64,000 nucleotides of DNA from Micromonospora qiuiae (GCF_016863555.1 NZ_BOPC01000022.1:93812-157811), one strand, 5' to 3'; positions 27,886-37,037 are shown, counted from the stretch's first letter. Notes: generated from the sequence alone by a model not told the origin. Numbers and translations are program-made.

Positions 27886-28623
27886 GTGCCACTCGCCCTG
27901 ACCCATGCCCGCTACCAACTGCTGGAGACGGTCCGCATCCCGATCGCGATCTTCGGCAGCGCGTTCTTCCCGGCCGCCGCGATGCTCTTCTTCGTGGTGC
28001 CGTTCGGCGGCAAGGATCCGGTCGGCGCTACCTTCGCCACCGCCTCGATGGTCACCTTCTCGGTGATGAGCGCCAACATCTTCCAGTACGGCATCGGCGT
28101 CGCCGAGGATCGGGCGCAGCCCTGGGATCCGTTCACCCGTACGCTTCCCGCCGGGCCGGCGCCGCGCTTCGCCGGCCGGATCTCGGCCGGCCTGGTCATC
28201 ACGTACCTGTCGCTGATTCCCGTGGTGGTCATCGCGGCGACGCTGACCGAGGCCCGGATCGCCCCGGGGGCGTTTCTGCTGGCACTGGCCACCGTGGGGC
28301 TGATCTCGGTGCCGTTCACGCTGATGGGGTTGAGCATCGGGTACGCGCTGCCGAGCAAGGCGGCGATCGTGGTGGCCCAGCTCGTCTTCTTCCCGCTCGC
28401 CTTCGGCGGCGGACTGCTCTCGGCTCCGGGTGCCGCACCCGGCTTCATCGAGTCGATCGCGCCGTACCTGCCCACCCGAGGCGCCGTGGAGTTGATGTGG
28501 GCCGCTGTCGGCGATCACTCGGTCAACCCGTGGTCGCTGGTCATGCTCGGTGTCTGGGTCGTGGTGCTGGCCGCACTCGCCGCCTGGGCGTATCGGCGGG
28601 ACGAGGGTCGCCGGTTCAGCTGA
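27886..28623 (+). CDS. ABC-2 type transporter permease
   Basis: 245 residues with about six hydrophobic helices and no ATP-binding motif; partner of the preceding ATPase. GTG follows GAGGAG. Segments such as VEDRAQPWDPFTRTLPAGP-like (AEDRAQPWDPFTRTLPAGP near residue 75) in the first cytoplasmic loop and the ILFxxPLxFxGG-type turn (VFFPLAFGGGLLSAPG near 170) are typical of DrrB/NodJ-like exporters. Substrate unknown; antibiotic or lipid export is possible. Confidence 0.85.
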   Translation: MPLALTHARYQLLETVRIPIAIFGSAFFPAAAMLFFVVPFGGKDPVGATFATASMVTFSVMSANIFQYGIGVAEDRAQPWDPFTRTLPAGPAPRFAGRISAGLVITYLSLIPVVVIAATLTEARIAPGAFLLALATVGLISVPFTLMGLSIGYALPSKAAIVVAQLVFFPLAFGGGLLSAPGAAPGFIESIAPYLPTRGAVELMWAAVGDHSVNPWSLVMLGVWVVVLAALAAWAYRRDEGRRFS

Positions 28624-28721
28624 CGTTCGCCCCATTTGCCCCCCGGGCGACGGGCACGCGGTGCCACGATGCCGGGGAGGGTGGCCGGACGGTGGCCGCC
28701 CGAGGTCGGAAAGGGGTGGCC

Positions 28722-29486
28722 GTGGCCAGCGTCCCGTCGGGCACGCCCTGCTGGGCCGACCTGGCCACACCCGGCCTGGACGCGGCACGGCGGTTCTATC
28801 CGGAGCTGTTCGGCTGGACCGGTCGGGTGGAGCCGGAACCTGAGGCGGGCGGGTACACGGTCTTCCTGCTGGGCGGCCGGGCCGTCGCCGGAGTCGGCCC
28901 GCCAGCCGTGCCGGAGCAGGTGCCGATCTGGTCGACGTACGTCGCCACCGACGACGCCGACCTGGTCACCAGTCGGGTGGAACGGGCGGGCGGGCAGGTG
29001 GTGGTGCCCCCGCTGGAGGTCTTCGACCGGGGCCGGATGGCGGTCTTCACCGACCCGGCCGGCGCTGCGTTCAGCGTCTGGCAGCCGATGACCTTCGCCG
29101 GTGCCGAGGTCTTCGACGTCCCCGGCGCGATGAGCTGGACCGAGTTGGTCACTCCCGACCCCGAGGGGGCACGGGCCTTCTACGAGCTGGTCTTCGGGTG
29201 GCAGCCCGAGGAGGAGCCGATGGGGCAGGTCGCGTACACCGGGTGGCGGCTCGGCGACCGGATGGTGGCCGGGATGATGCCGCCGCTGAGCGACGAGTTC
29301 CCGGCGGACTCACCGGCCTACTGGACCGTGTACTTCTCGGTTGCCGACGCCGACGCCACCGCGGCGCACGCCGCCGAACTCGGCGGCACCATTCTGGTCC
29401 CGCCCAGGGACGTCCCCGCCGGTCGCATCGCCGCCCTCCGCGACCCCGACGGCGCCCTCTTCTCCCTCATCGCCCTCACCCCCTGA
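28722..29486 (+). CDS. Two-domain VOC (glyoxalase/bleomycin-resistance) family protein
   Basis: 254 residues made of two repeated VOC domains: PCWADLATPGLDAARRFYPE at the start of the first and MSWTELVTPDPEGARAFYEL near residue 130 at the start of the second; each ends in GRIAxxxDPxGAxFS-type strands (GRMAVFTDPAGAAFSVWQP; GRIAALRDPDGALFSLI). GTG at 28722 follows AAAGGGG; longer frames upstream overlap the permease gene. Could be a lyase, dioxygenase or drug-binding protein; the substrate cannot be told from sequence. Confidence 0.82.
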   Translation: MASVPSGTPCWADLATPGLDAARRFYPELFGWTGRVEPEPEAGGYTVFLLGGRAVAGVGPPAVPEQVPIWSTYVATDDADLVTSRVERAGGQVVVPPLEVFDRGRMAVFTDPAGAAFSVWQPMTFAGAEVFDVPGAMSWTELVTPDPEGARAFYELVFGWQPEEEPMGQVAYTGWRLGDRMVAGMMPPLSDEFPADSPAYWTVYFSVADADATAAHAAELGGTILVPPRDVPAGRIAALRDPDGALFSLIALTP

Positions 29487-29492
29487 CCGCGC

Positions 29493-29562
29493 CGATCTTG
29501 CACTTTTGGTCGCTTGTTTGCCCCGTTTCAAGTCTTATGTGGAGGCAGAAACTGCAAGATCG
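29493..29562. repeat. Repeat family A, copy 2
   Basis: 70 bases with CGATCTTGCA and complementary TGCAAGATCG ends, at convergent stops of the VOC gene (6 bases away) and btuD (7 bases away). The interior differs from copy 1, so only the arms are conserved. Probably a two-way terminator. Confidence 0.78.
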
Positions 29563-29569
29563 CGAGGGT

Positions 29570-30409
29570 TCAGGGGTGGCGGCCAGGGCGGGTGGGGAGG
29601 ACGAGGGGACCGTGGGGGGTGGGGATGACCTTCACGTGAGCGCGGTAGTGGCGGGAGAGCAACTGCTCGGTGAGGACCTCACGGGGAGGGCCGGCGGCGG
29701 CGACCCGGCCGGCGGCGAGCAGCACCATCCGATCTGCGTACTCGCCGGCGATCGAGAGGTCGTGCATGGTGGCCAGCACGGTCAGGCCGTGCTGGCCGCG
29801 CAACCGGTCAACCAGTTCGAGGACCTCCTGTTGATGACCGATGTCCAGCGCGCTGGTGGGCTCGTCGAGCAGGAGCAGGGTGGCGCCCTGCGCAAGCGCC
29901 CGCGCCAGGAAGACCCGTTGCCGTTCCCCGCCGGAGAGGGTGGCCAGCTCGCGGGTGCGGAAATCGATCAGATCCAACCGGCCCAGCACCTCGTCCACGA
30001 CGGCCAGGTCGGCGGCGGATTCCCGGCCGAGCGGCGGGATGTACGGGGTACGCCCGAGCAGCACATAGTCCAGCACCGCCATCCCGGGCGGCACCACCGG
30101 GGACTGGGCGACCGTGGCCACCACCCGCGCCCGCTCCCGGCGACGCAGGGCCCCCAGGGGCGTACCGAAGATCCGGACGGCATCCGGCGCGGGGAGCAGC
30201 CCACCGACGGCGCGCAGCAGGGTCGACTTGCCGGCGCCGTTGGGGCCGATCACGGTGACCCACTCGCCCGCTGCCACGGTCAGGTCGACGCCGGTGAGGA
30301 TCGGTACGCCGTCCAGCCGAACGTGCAGATCACGTACCTCCACGGCCGGCGGCGCCCCGATCTTGGCGGCTTCGGTCCCGGTCCCCGGGCCGGGTGGCGT
30401 CGGGATCAT
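29570..30409 (-). CDS. btuD: Vitamin B12 ABC transporter ATP-binding protein
   Basis: 279 residues. Walker A GPNGAGKSTLLRAVGG near residue 55, signature LSGGERQRVFLARALAQG near 160, Walker B LLLLDEPTSALD near 180, H-loop MHDLSIAGEYADR near 220. FecE/BtuD-type importer ATPase. ATG overlaps the permease stop (ATGA). The operon begins with a cobalamin riboswitch, so cobalamin is preferred over iron-siderophore as substrate. Confidence 0.85.
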   Translation of the reverse strand: MIPTPPGPGTGTEAAKIGAPPAVEVRDLHVRLDGVPILTGVDLTVAAGEWVTVIGPNGAGKSTLLRAVGGLLPAPDAVRIFGTPLGALRRRERARVVATVAQSPVVPPGMAVLDYVLLGRTPYIPPLGRESAADLAVVDEVLGRLDLIDFRTRELATLSGGERQRVFLARALAQGATLLLLDEPTSALDIGHQQEVLELVDRLRGQHGLTVLATMHDLSIAGEYADRMVLLAAGRVAAAGPPREVLTEQLLSRHYRAHVKVIPTPHGPLVLPTRPGRHP

Positions 30410-31500
30410 GTCAACACCCGCCGGGCGGTGCGCAGCACCAGGACGAAGAAGGGGCCGCCGAGCAGCGCGGTGACCACCCCGATGGGAATCTCCTGCGGTG
30501 CGGCGACGGTCCGCGCCACCACGTCGGTCAGGGCCAGGAAGGCACCTCCGAACAGCAGCGACAGCGGGAGGATGACCCGGTAGCTCGACCCGGCGAGCAG
30601 CCGGACGGTGTGCGGCACGATGATGCCGACGAAGCCGATCAGGCCGGAGGCGGAGACCGCGGCGGCGGTGCCCAGCGAGGCCGCGGCGATCAGCAGGTAC
30701 CGCGACCGCTGCGGGTGCAGGCCCAGGCTGCCCGCCTCGTCGTCGCCGACCGAGAGCACGTCCAACTCACGCCGATGCAGCAGGACGACCAGGCTGGTGA
30801 CCAGGAAGTACGGCAGCACCAGCCGGACGTCCTGCCAGCCGGCGGTGGCCAGCCGACCGAGCAGCCAGGAGTACACCGCCTGGATGCTCTCCGCGTGACG
30901 TTGCAGCAGGTACGTCTGCCCGGCGGAAAGGAACGCGGAGACGGCCACCCCGGCCAGGATCAGCGTGGCCGGCGAGCGGCTGCGTCCGCCGGCCGCCCCG
31001 AGCAGGTACGTCATCGTGACCGCGCCGAGCGATCCGACGAAGGCGGCCAGCGGGATGGTGACCGGCAGCCCACTCAGCGCCCCGCCCGACCCGACGCCGA
31101 GGGTCAGCACCACGGTGACCGCGAGCCCGGCCCCGGCGGCTACGCCGAGCAGGTACGGGTCGGCCAGCGGGTTACGGAACACCCCCTGGTACGCGCCGCC
31201 GGCGAGGGCGAGCAGCCCACCGACCAGCAGGCCCAGCACCACCCGGGGCAGCCGCAACTCGGTGACGATGGCGATCTCCCGCTCGGTCAGCCCGCTGTCC
31301 AGGCGTACCCCGGGCAGTAGGTTGAGCAGTTCGATCGCGACGCTGCCGGGCGGCAGGCTGACCGGGCCGAGCGAAACGCCGGCCACCAGGGCGACGAGCA
31401 CCGCGAACGCACCGACCGCAAGCCAACGCTTCCGCAGCCCCGCCGGCCGCACGATCACGGCCGGCGGGAAGGAAGGGCCCCTTTTTAACGCCTGGTGCAT
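30406..31500 (-). CDS. btuC: Vitamin B12 ABC transporter permease (FecCD family)
   Basis: 364 residues with nine or ten transmembrane helices. The family signature GxxPxPG-type turn appears in AYQGVFRNPLADPYLLGVAAGAG near residue 105, and GFVGIIVPHTVRLLAG near 290 is the ATPase-docking loop. ATG at 31500 lies inside repeat B1: AAGGGG eight bases upstream comes from one unit and the first dozen residues (MHQALKRGPSFPP) from the other. An internal GTG near residue 15 lacks a binding site, so the repeat seems to supply the start. Confidence 0.88.
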   Translation of the reverse strand: MHQALKRGPSFPPAVIVRPAGLRKRWLAVGAFAVLVALVAGVSLGPVSLPPGSVAIELLNLLPGVRLDSGLTEREIAIVTELRLPRVVLGLLVGGLLALAGGAYQGVFRNPLADPYLLGVAAGAGLAVTVVLTLGVGSGGALSGLPVTIPLAAFVGSLGAVTMTYLLGAAGGRSRSPATLILAGVAVSAFLSAGQTYLLQRHAESIQAVYSWLLGRLATAGWQDVRLVLPYFLVTSLVVLLHRRELDVLSVGDDEAGSLGLHPQRSRYLLIAAASLGTAAAVSASGLIGFVGIIVPHTVRLLAGSSYRVILPLSLLFGGAFLALTDVVARTVAAPQEIPIGVVTALLGGPFFVLVLRTARRVLT

Positions 31501-31520
31501 GGAAAGGGCCCCTTATTAAC
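31468..31520. repeat. Repeat family B, copy 1, overlapping the btuC start
   Basis: Two direct units, GGAAGGGCCCCTTTTTAAC then GGAAAGGGCCCCTTATTAAC, about 30 bases apart. Lies in the btuF-btuC gap and runs into the btuC coding region in reverse. Other copies: 49749-49802, 51084-51139, 57710-57764. Confidence 0.78.
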
Positions 31521-31588
31521 GGCAACCGACGCGCAACGAGCAGCCGGCACGCAACGAACGGCAACCGGCACGCGACGGCTGCCGTCGG

Positions 31589-32524
31589 TCACTCGGACGC
31601 CTTGGCGGTGGCGTCCACGATGGTCCGCAGCAGGTCCACCACGCGTGGCCCCCAGCGGGATGCCACATCGTCGTCGAGCTCCACGATCTGGTCGTTCCGG
31701 ACCGCGTTGATGCCGGACCAACCGCTGCGCGCCTTGACCGTCGCGGTGCTCTGCTGGCAGCACTTGACGTCGGAGAGGAAGACGAAGTCCGGGTTGGCCT
31801 GGACGATCACCTCCTGGGAGAGCTGGGGGTAACCGCCACTCTTGCCGTCGGCGTCGGCCGCGTCGGCGATGTTCTCCAGGCCGGCGAGAGCGTAGATCGA
31901 GCCGATGAAGGTCTTACTGGTCGCGGTGTACAGCTCCGGGCCCAGCTCGTGGAAGTAGGTGAGTGCCTTGTCCCGCTGCGGCGCCTCGGCGACCAGCTTC
32001 GCGATGTCGTCCTTCATCCGCTGGACGACGTCCTCCGCCTCGGTGGCGTTGCCGGTGAGCGTGCCCAATTCGGTGAGCTGCCGGTACGAGTCGTCGAGCG
32101 TCTGCGCCGCCGGAGTCTGGTAGACCGGAATCTTCAGCGCGCCGAGCTGCTCGACGATCTTGTTGCGATCGTCGCTGAGCACCACCAGGTCGGGGTCCTT
32201 CGCAGCGATCGCCTCCGCGTTGGGCTGGTAGCCGGAGAGGTCGGTCCTGGGCGCGTCCGCGGGGAAGTTCGACTGGTCGTCGACGGCGATGACCTGCGGA
32301 CCGGCGCCGATCGCGAAGAGCATCTCGGTGGCCGTCGGCGCCAGCGAGACGATCTTCTCGGGGCGCTGCTCCAGGGTCAGCGACCCGACGGTCACGGGGA
32401 AGGCGGCGGCGGTCGGGCTGCCACTGGCGGCGGGTGTCTCGGTGGTCCGCTCGACGCAGGCACCGAGGGCGAGCGCGGCCACCGCGAGGGTGGCGGCGAA
32501 GATCCGGGGGGTACGTCTGGACAT
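31589..32524 (-). CDS. btuF: Cobalamin-binding lipoprotein of ABC transporter
   Basis: 311 residues. Signal peptide with lipobox LALGAC near residue 24, then a class III periplasmic-binding fold: EKIVSLAPTATEMLFAIGAG near residue 60, VVLSDDRNKIVEQL near 115, and VKCCQQSTATVKAR near 265. ATG at 32524 follows AGGAGGA. The gene is directly behind the cobalamin riboswitch, which with the fold points to BtuF-type B12 binding. A longer upstream frame runs through the riboswitch and is rejected. Confidence 0.87.
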   Translation of the reverse strand: MSRRTPRIFAATLAVAALALGACVERTTETPAASGSPTAAAFPVTVGSLTLEQRPEKIVSLAPTATEMLFAIGAGPQVIAVDDQSNFPADAPRTDLSGYQPNAEAIAAKDPDLVVLSDDRNKIVEQLGALKIPVYQTPAAQTLDDSYRQLTELGTLTGNATEAEDVVQRMKDDIAKLVAEAPQRDKALTYFHELGPELYTATSKTFIGSIYALAGLENIADAADADGKSGGYPQLSQEVIVQANPDFVFLSDVKCCQQSTATVKARSGWSGINAVRNDQIVELDDDVASRWGPRVVDLLRTIVDATAKASE

Positions 32525-32599
32525 CGGTCCTCCTGTCGGTCGAGGAGTGCGGTGCTTCGCCGACAGGGAGCCTGTGCGCCCGTCCGCGAGGCGCCCTTC

Positions 32600-32720
32600 C
32601 TCGAGAGCGCGAGTCGCGACCCGCCCCAGGCGACCTGGCTCGTCCCCCGTTGGGGGCATCACAGTTGCGGGACAGCGCCGGTTTCGCACCGGCTTCGCTG
32701 CGGCGGGTCGGTAAGACCGT
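32600..32720 (-). ncRNA. Cobalamin (B12) riboswitch
   Basis: Read leftwards it contains the conserved core blocks AAGCCGGTGCGAAACCGGC, CTGTCCCGCAACTGT and GAGCCAGG-CGACCTGG in the right order. A closing P1 stem pairs CGACCCGCC with GGCGGGTCG (32702-32710 with 32617-32625). It ends about 90 bases before the btuF ATG. In this class cobalamin binding shuts off expression, so the importer is made when B12 is scarce. Exact outer limits are estimated. Confidence 0.9.
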
Positions 32721-32822
32721 AGCGCACGCCGGGACCGCGGCCCGGCGAGCGGGCCACGGTCCCGGCGCAACGGTGCCCGGAGGAGGACCAAGGGAAACCC
32801 TTTGTCCGTTTGGCCCCCGGGG

Positions 32823-32859
32823 GCGGGGCCCCGCGCGAGGGGGTGTGGCGGGGCCCCGC
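32823..32859. terminator. Double GC palindrome after the M14 peptidase gene
   Basis: The 12-base palindrome GCGGGGCCCCGC occurs twice (32823-32834 and 32848-32859), starting five bases after the peptidase stop. The two can also pair with each other. Probable terminator between the peptidase gene and the riboswitch. Confidence 0.6.
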
Positions 32860-32863
32860 CGGC

Positions 32864-34741
32864 TCAGGAGGCGGTGATGGTGACGTTGTCCACAGCCGCC
32901 TCGACCAGGCTGGCGGTGGAGGCGTCGGCGGCCTCCACCAGGATCCGGATGGACTGCCCGGCGTACGGGGTGAGGTTCAGGTTGGACACCGTCCACGCAC
33001 CGTTGCGGTTGCTGGCCGCGCCGGCCTGGGTGAGCAGTGCCGTGGTGCCGCCGCTGTGCACCACACTGACTCGGAAGTAGTCGGCCGATGACGAGTTCGA
33101 GCCGTGCGCCAGGTACCAGGCCAGGGAGAGCGTCAACGCGCCACTGGACGGCAGCGTGATCGCCGGGGACCGGGCGCTGGTGACGCCGCCGTCCACGTCG
33201 TGGTCACCCGCCGCGGCGCCGGCGAGCCGGCCGGTCACCAGGTCGTTGCTGCCGGCGTACGGGGTGAGTTGCTTGGCCCCGCTGGAGTTGGTGGCCTGCG
33301 CGGCGCCCCGCTCCCACTGACCCGAGGTCGCGGTGTCGGTGCCGTTGGGGTTGATCGTCCAGCCGGTCGCGGTCTCGAAGGTGTCCGACCAGACCGTGGT
33401 CCCGTCGCCACCGCCGCAGTACTGAGCCTGCTTGCCGATCGCCCGGTACGGGCAGTCGGCGTACTCGGCGAGGATGAGCACCGCCTCGCGGTTGCGCGAG
33501 GTCTCACGCGGGATCACCTCGTCGGGCGGGTAGAAACCGCCGCCGGAGGCCGAGCGCGGATACAGCTCGAAGGTGTACGCCCAGATGCCGTGCGTCGCCC
33601 ACATCCAGTCGATGCTGCTGCCGTCGGTGATGTAGAGGTCGCTGGACTGCTGCGGGGTGAAGCCGTTGGTGGCCGCCATCTGCCGCCCGAGGGTGGCGAA
33701 GGTGTTGTACTGGTCGGCGGTCATCCCCGGGGCGGTGTCGTTGTAGGTGTAGCCGTACGGCCAGAGCACCAGCTCGGAGTAGGTGTGGAAGTCGATGTTC
33801 GCCTTGATCTGCTGCACGCCGCCGACCACCCGGCTGTTGACGAAGTTGCGCAGCGCCTGCGTCTCGGGTGCGGAAAACGCCGACGGGCCCCGGTAGGTCT
33901 CCGAGGAGGTCGAGCCGGACGAGCCGCCGCAGCACCCGAAGTTGTAGCCCCAGTTCCGGTTCAGGTCGGTGCCGACGTACGACGATCCGCTGTTGGGTTG
34001 GCGGTTCTTGCGCCAGGACCGGTAGGAGCCGGTGGCGATGTCGTACTCGCTGCCGTCCGGGTTGACGGTCGGCACGATCCAGATCTCCCGGTTGTTGACC
34101 AGGCTGGTGATCCGGGAGTCGGAGCCGTAGTTGTCGGTGAAGAGGTTGAGCAGGTAGATCGCCATCTCGACGGTCAGGTGCTCGCGGGCGTGCTGCTGTG
34201 CGTTGAACAGGATCTCCGGCTCGTTCTCGTCGGTGGCGACGTTGTCGGAGATCTTCACCGCCACCAGGTCACGGCCCTCGTACGACCTGCCGATACTGAT
34301 CTTGCGGGCGATCGACGGGTGGTCCGCGACGACCTGGTTGACCACGGCCATCATCTCGGCGTAGTCGTGGTAGTTCGCGTCGGCAGGCGGAAACGCCAGG
34401 GTGCCGACCGCCCCGTGGGCGTGGCCCCGGTCGGTCGGCAACGCGGCGACCTCCTCCAGCCGGAATCCGAGCCGGGTGATGGCGGCGGCCTCGGCGCGGG
34501 TGGCCGAGACGTGCAGCACACCGTGCTCGGAGTAGTCGATCGAGGCGCCGGTACGGGCGACCGCGGTTCGGTCGGCGAGCGTCCTCGGACCGAGCACCCG
34601 GTAGGGCGCGGCGGCCGGCTGCTCGTTTCGGTCGGGGGCGGGCCGGGCGGAGACCGGTGGCGCGGAGACGGCGAGCAGGCCGAGCCCGGCGGCCACGATG
34701 AGCGCCAGTGTGCGGCGGACGGGGATTGTGCGGAAGGCCAT
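32864..34741 (-). CDS. Secreted M14 zinc carboxypeptidase with C-terminal jelly-roll domain
   Basis: 625 residues. Signal peptide ([17 protein letters not shown], cleaved near ARPAP), a propeptide, then the carboxypeptidase T-like domain. Zinc ligands: [11 protein letters not shown] (HxxE, near residue 190) and the later histidine in [16 protein letters not shown] near 315; [12 protein letters not shown] supplies substrate-binding Asn-Arg; catalytic Glu in AYTFELYP near 405. About 180 C-terminal residues form a beta-sandwich ([18 protein letters not shown]) of the proprotein/carbohydrate-binding type. ATG at 34741 follows GAGGAGG. Confidence 0.92.
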   Translation of the reverse strand: MAFRTIPVRRTLALIVAAGLGLLAVSAPPVSARPAPDRNEQPAAAPYRVLGPRTLADRTAVARTGASIDYSEHGVLHVSATRAEAAAITRLGFRLEEVAALPTDRGHAHGAVGTLAFPPADANYHDYAEMMAVVNQVVADHPSIARKISIGRSYEGRDLVAVKISDNVATDENEPEILFNAQQHAREHLTVEMAIYLLNLFTDNYGSDSRITSLVNNREIWIVPTVNPDGSEYDIATGSYRSWRKNRQPNSGSSYVGTDLNRNWGYNFGCCGGSSGSTSSETYRGPSAFSAPETQALRNFVNSRVVGGVQQIKANIDFHTYSELVLWPYGYTYNDTAPGMTADQYNTFATLGRQMAATNGFTPQQSSDLYITDGSSIDWMWATHGIWAYTFELYPRSASGGGFYPPDEVIPRETSRNREAVLILAEYADCPYRAIGKQAQYCGGGDGTTVWSDTFETATGWTINPNGTDTATSGQWERGAAQATNSSGAKQLTPYAGSNDLVTGRLAGAAAGDHDVDGGVTSARSPAITLPSSGALTLSLAWYLAHGSNSSSADYFRVSVVHSGGTTALLTQAGAASNRNGAWTVSNLNLTPYAGQSIRILVEAADASTASLVEAAVDNVTITAS

Positions 34742-34775
34742 GGACAACCTCCTCGAGGCGCGGGGGGTTCCCGCT

Positions 34776-34798
34776 CGGTGGTGGACAGCCCACCACCG
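34776..34798. promoter_or_regulatory. Hairpin in the peptidase gene leader
   Basis: CGGTGGTGG, five-base loop, CCACCACCG, about 35-57 bases upstream of the peptidase ATG. Could be an mRNA leader structure or an operator. The flank at 34800-34830 is A/T-rich (TCATATCAATATCGATC) and probably holds the promoter. Confidence 0.35.
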
Positions 34799-34916
34799 GT
34801 CACATGGTCATATCAATATCGATCGTTCTTGGGGTCATCCCAGTCGGATCGTCCCGTCGGCGACATGGTTCCCCGGCCCGCTCTTGCGCGGAGCCGGGCA
34901 CCGCGAGCCGGACGGC

Positions 34917-35243
34917 TCACGCCGAGGGGCCGCGCCCCTGCTGGGAGGAGCCGCCGGGCTGGTCGGCCTGCTCTTCGGTCGCCTGCTCCTCGGTCGCCTG
35001 CTCCTCGCCGGCCAGGGCGGCCCGCAGCCGCTCCTTTTCCGAGCGACGGCGTACGGCGGCAACGGCCATCTCCTCGGCCATCTCGTCGCGCCAGCGCTTG
35101 AGCAGGAAGAACGAGAGCGCAGCGGAGAACAGCAGCGCCACCATCAGCTTCAGGAAGATGTTCATGTCGACCGGCCAGAGGGCTGCCACCACGATCACGA
35201 ACAGCCCAATCCGGCCCAGCGTGTACTTGACCGCCGCGCTCAT
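34917..35243 (-). CDS. DUF4229 small membrane protein
   Basis: 108 residues. Two hydrophobic helices (residues 5-25 and 30-50), then a basic, coiled segment (LKRWRDEMAEEMAVAAVRRR) and an acidic tail with EEQAT repeated twice. Matches the DUF4229 pattern of actinobacteria. ATG at 35243. Encoded near mqnE; in related genomes such genes sit beside menaquinone genes, but no function is known. Confidence 0.75.
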   Translation of the reverse strand: MSAAVKYTLGRIGLFVIVVAALWPVDMNIFLKLMVALLFSAALSFFLLKRWRDEMAEEMAVAAVRRRSEKERLRAALAGEEQATEEQATEEQADQPGGSSQQGRGPSA

Positions 35244-35327
35244 GCTGTCGCCTCGCTCACGTCGTCACTCCATTTTCCGCCGTCCAGCCGACGGCGCTCT
35301 TCATCCTGCCGTGCCGGCCCACCGGGC

Positions 35328-35750
35328 TCAGCCCGTCCGCCGAACCAGCCAGCGGACGCCAGGGAACCAGATCATCGCGTACACCACGGTGAACGTCGCC
35401 GCCGCCACCCCGCCGGACAGCAGCGGCGGCAGCCCGGCGGTCAGGCCGGCCAACGCCAGCCCGGAGACCCCCGCCACCGCGAGGGCGACCAGTGCGGCCA
35501 CCACCCGGGCGGCGCCGAACTCCCAGGCGCGGAAATCCTCCAGGAACAGCCAGGCGGGCAGAATCACCGCCAACCAGCCGTTGGCCTGACCGACGTCACC
35601 GGCCCCGAACGAGGCGAAGACCGCGTCGAAGAGCACCAGCACCAGCAGCCCGATGACCACCCCGGCGAGCCCGACGCCGAGCAGGTCGCCCAGGGCACGG
35701 ATGCGACCGTCGGCGTCCCGGCGGGGAAACGCGCTCTGCTGCTCACTCAT
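35328..35750 (-). CDS. Hypothetical four-helix membrane protein
   Basis: 140 residues from ATG 35750 (MSEQQSAFPRRDADGR). Four hydrophobic segments: LGVGLAGVVIGLLVLVLFDA, WLAVILPAWLFLEDF, VVAALVALAVAGVSGLALAG, and AAATFTVVYAMIWFPG. No recognised family. Lies between the DUF4229 gene and mqnE, all leftward, with small gaps; may belong to the same transcript. Confidence 0.65.
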   Translation of the reverse strand: MSEQQSAFPRRDADGRIRALGDLLGVGLAGVVIGLLVLVLFDAVFASFGAGDVGQANGWLAVILPAWLFLEDFRAWEFGAARVVAALVALAVAGVSGLALAGLTAGLPPLLSGGVAAATFTVVYAMIWFPGVRWLVRRTG

Positions 35751-35867
35751 CCCTGACGAGGGTACGCGAACCTTCGGCGGCACCGGTTCGCCGGCCGGTC
35801 AGCCGGACGACAGGTCCTGCCGCCGCGCCATCGTCCGCAGCCCCACGCGGTCCGCCGAAGGGATCGC

Positions 35868-37037
35868 TCAGGCCCATACCTGCTGCGGCTCGGCCCGGCG
35901 CTGCGCCAGGCTCGGCGCGGCATCGTACTCGCGAACCACCTCGTAGCGGGTGTTCCGCTCGACGGGGCGGAATCCGGCATCCCAGATCAGGTGCAGCAGG
36001 TCGTCCCGGTGCATGGTGCTCGGCGTCCCGTACGCGTCGGCGTCGTGGGTGATCTTGTATTCCACCACCGAGCCGTCCAGGTCGTCCACGCCGAAGTTCA
36101 GTGACAGCTGGGCCACCGAGAGCCCGTGCATCACCCAGAAGCACTTGACGTGCGGCACGTTGTCGAAGAGCAGCCGGGACACCGCGAAGGTCTTCAACGA
36201 CTCGGCCGGCGAGGCCATCGTCGTCCGGGCCTGGATCCGGTTACGGATCTTGCCGTCCGCCGAGTCGACGAAGTCGTGCTGATAGCGCAGCGGAATGAAG
36301 ACCACGAAGCCACCGGTCTCATCCTGCAACTCACGCAGTCGCAGCACGTGGTCGACCCGGTGCCGGGGTTCCTCGATGTGGCCGTAGAGCATGGTTGACG
36401 GGGTCTTCATGCCCTTGCTGTGGGCCAGCCGGTGAATGCGCGACCAGTCCTCCCAGTGGCAGGCGTGGTCGACGATGTGCTGGCGGATCTCCCAGTCGAA
36501 GATCTCCGCACCGCCCCCGGTCAGCGACTCCAGGCCGGCGTCCATCAACTCGTCGAGGATCTCGTCGGCGCCCAGTCCGCTGATCTTCTCGAACCACTGC
36601 ACCTCGGTCGCGGTGAATGCCTTGAGCTTGACGTTCGGCAGGGCCGCCTTCAGCTCGCGCAGCACCTTCGGGTAGTAACGCCAGGGCAGCGTGGGATGCA
36701 GTCCGTTGACGATGTGCAGCTCGGTGAGCTGCTCGTCCTCCATCTCCTTGGCCTTGCGGACCGCCTCGTCGATGCGCATCGTGTACGCGTCCTTCTCGCC
36801 CGGCTTGCGCTGGAAGGAGCAGTACGCGCAGCTCGCGCTGCACACGTTGGTCAGGTTCAGGTGCCGGTTGACGTTGAACATGACCCGGTCGCCGTTGAGT
36901 TCGGTACGCCTGTGGTGGGCCAGCCGACCCAGCCAGCTCAGGTCGTCGCTGGCGTAGAGGGCGATCCCGTCCTCACGGGTCAGTCGCTCCCCGGCGTACA
37001 CCTTCGCTTCGAGCTCGCGCTTGAGTCCGGCGTCCAT
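35868..37037 (-). CDS. mqnE: Aminodeoxyfutalosine synthase (radical SAM)
   Basis: Joins the MqnA product to adenosine to give aminodeoxyfutalosine. 389 residues from ATG 37037 (MDAGLKRELEAKVYAGERLT). Radical SAM motif CSASCAYC (C-x3-C-x2-C) near residue 65; ELHIVNGLHPTLPWRYY near 105, KAFTATEVQWFEKISGL near 140 and GGAEIFDWEIR near 175 are typical of MqnE rather than MqnC. Together with mqnA and mqnC in this window it establishes the futalosine route. Confidence 0.93.
   Translation of the reverse strand: MDAGLKRELEAKVYAGERLTREDGIALYASDDLSWLGRLAHHRRTELNGDRVMFNVNRHLNLTNVCSASCAYCSFQRKPGEKDAYTMRIDEAVRKAKEMEDEQLTELHIVNGLHPTLPWRYYPKVLRELKAALPNVKLKAFTATEVQWFEKISGLGADEILDELMDAGLESLTGGGAEIFDWEIRQHIVDHACHWEDWSRIHRLAHSKGMKTPSTMLYGHIEEPRHRVDHVLRLRELQDETGGFVVFIPLRYQHDFVDSADGKIRNRIQARTTMASPAESLKTFAVSRLLFDNVPHVKCFWVMHGLSVAQLSLNFGVDDLDGSVVEYKITHDADAYGTPSTMHRDDLLHLIWDAGFRPVERNTRYEVVREYDAAPSLAQRRAEPQQVWA

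Noticed and set aside
32525..32791. N-terminal extension of btuF through the riboswitch
   Set aside because: The frame is open by chance; ATG 32524 has AGGAGGA and directly precedes the lipoprotein signal peptide.
33104..35101. A 665-codon rightward frame
   Set aside because: Antisense to the M14 peptidase, whose zinc ligands and signal peptide are clear.
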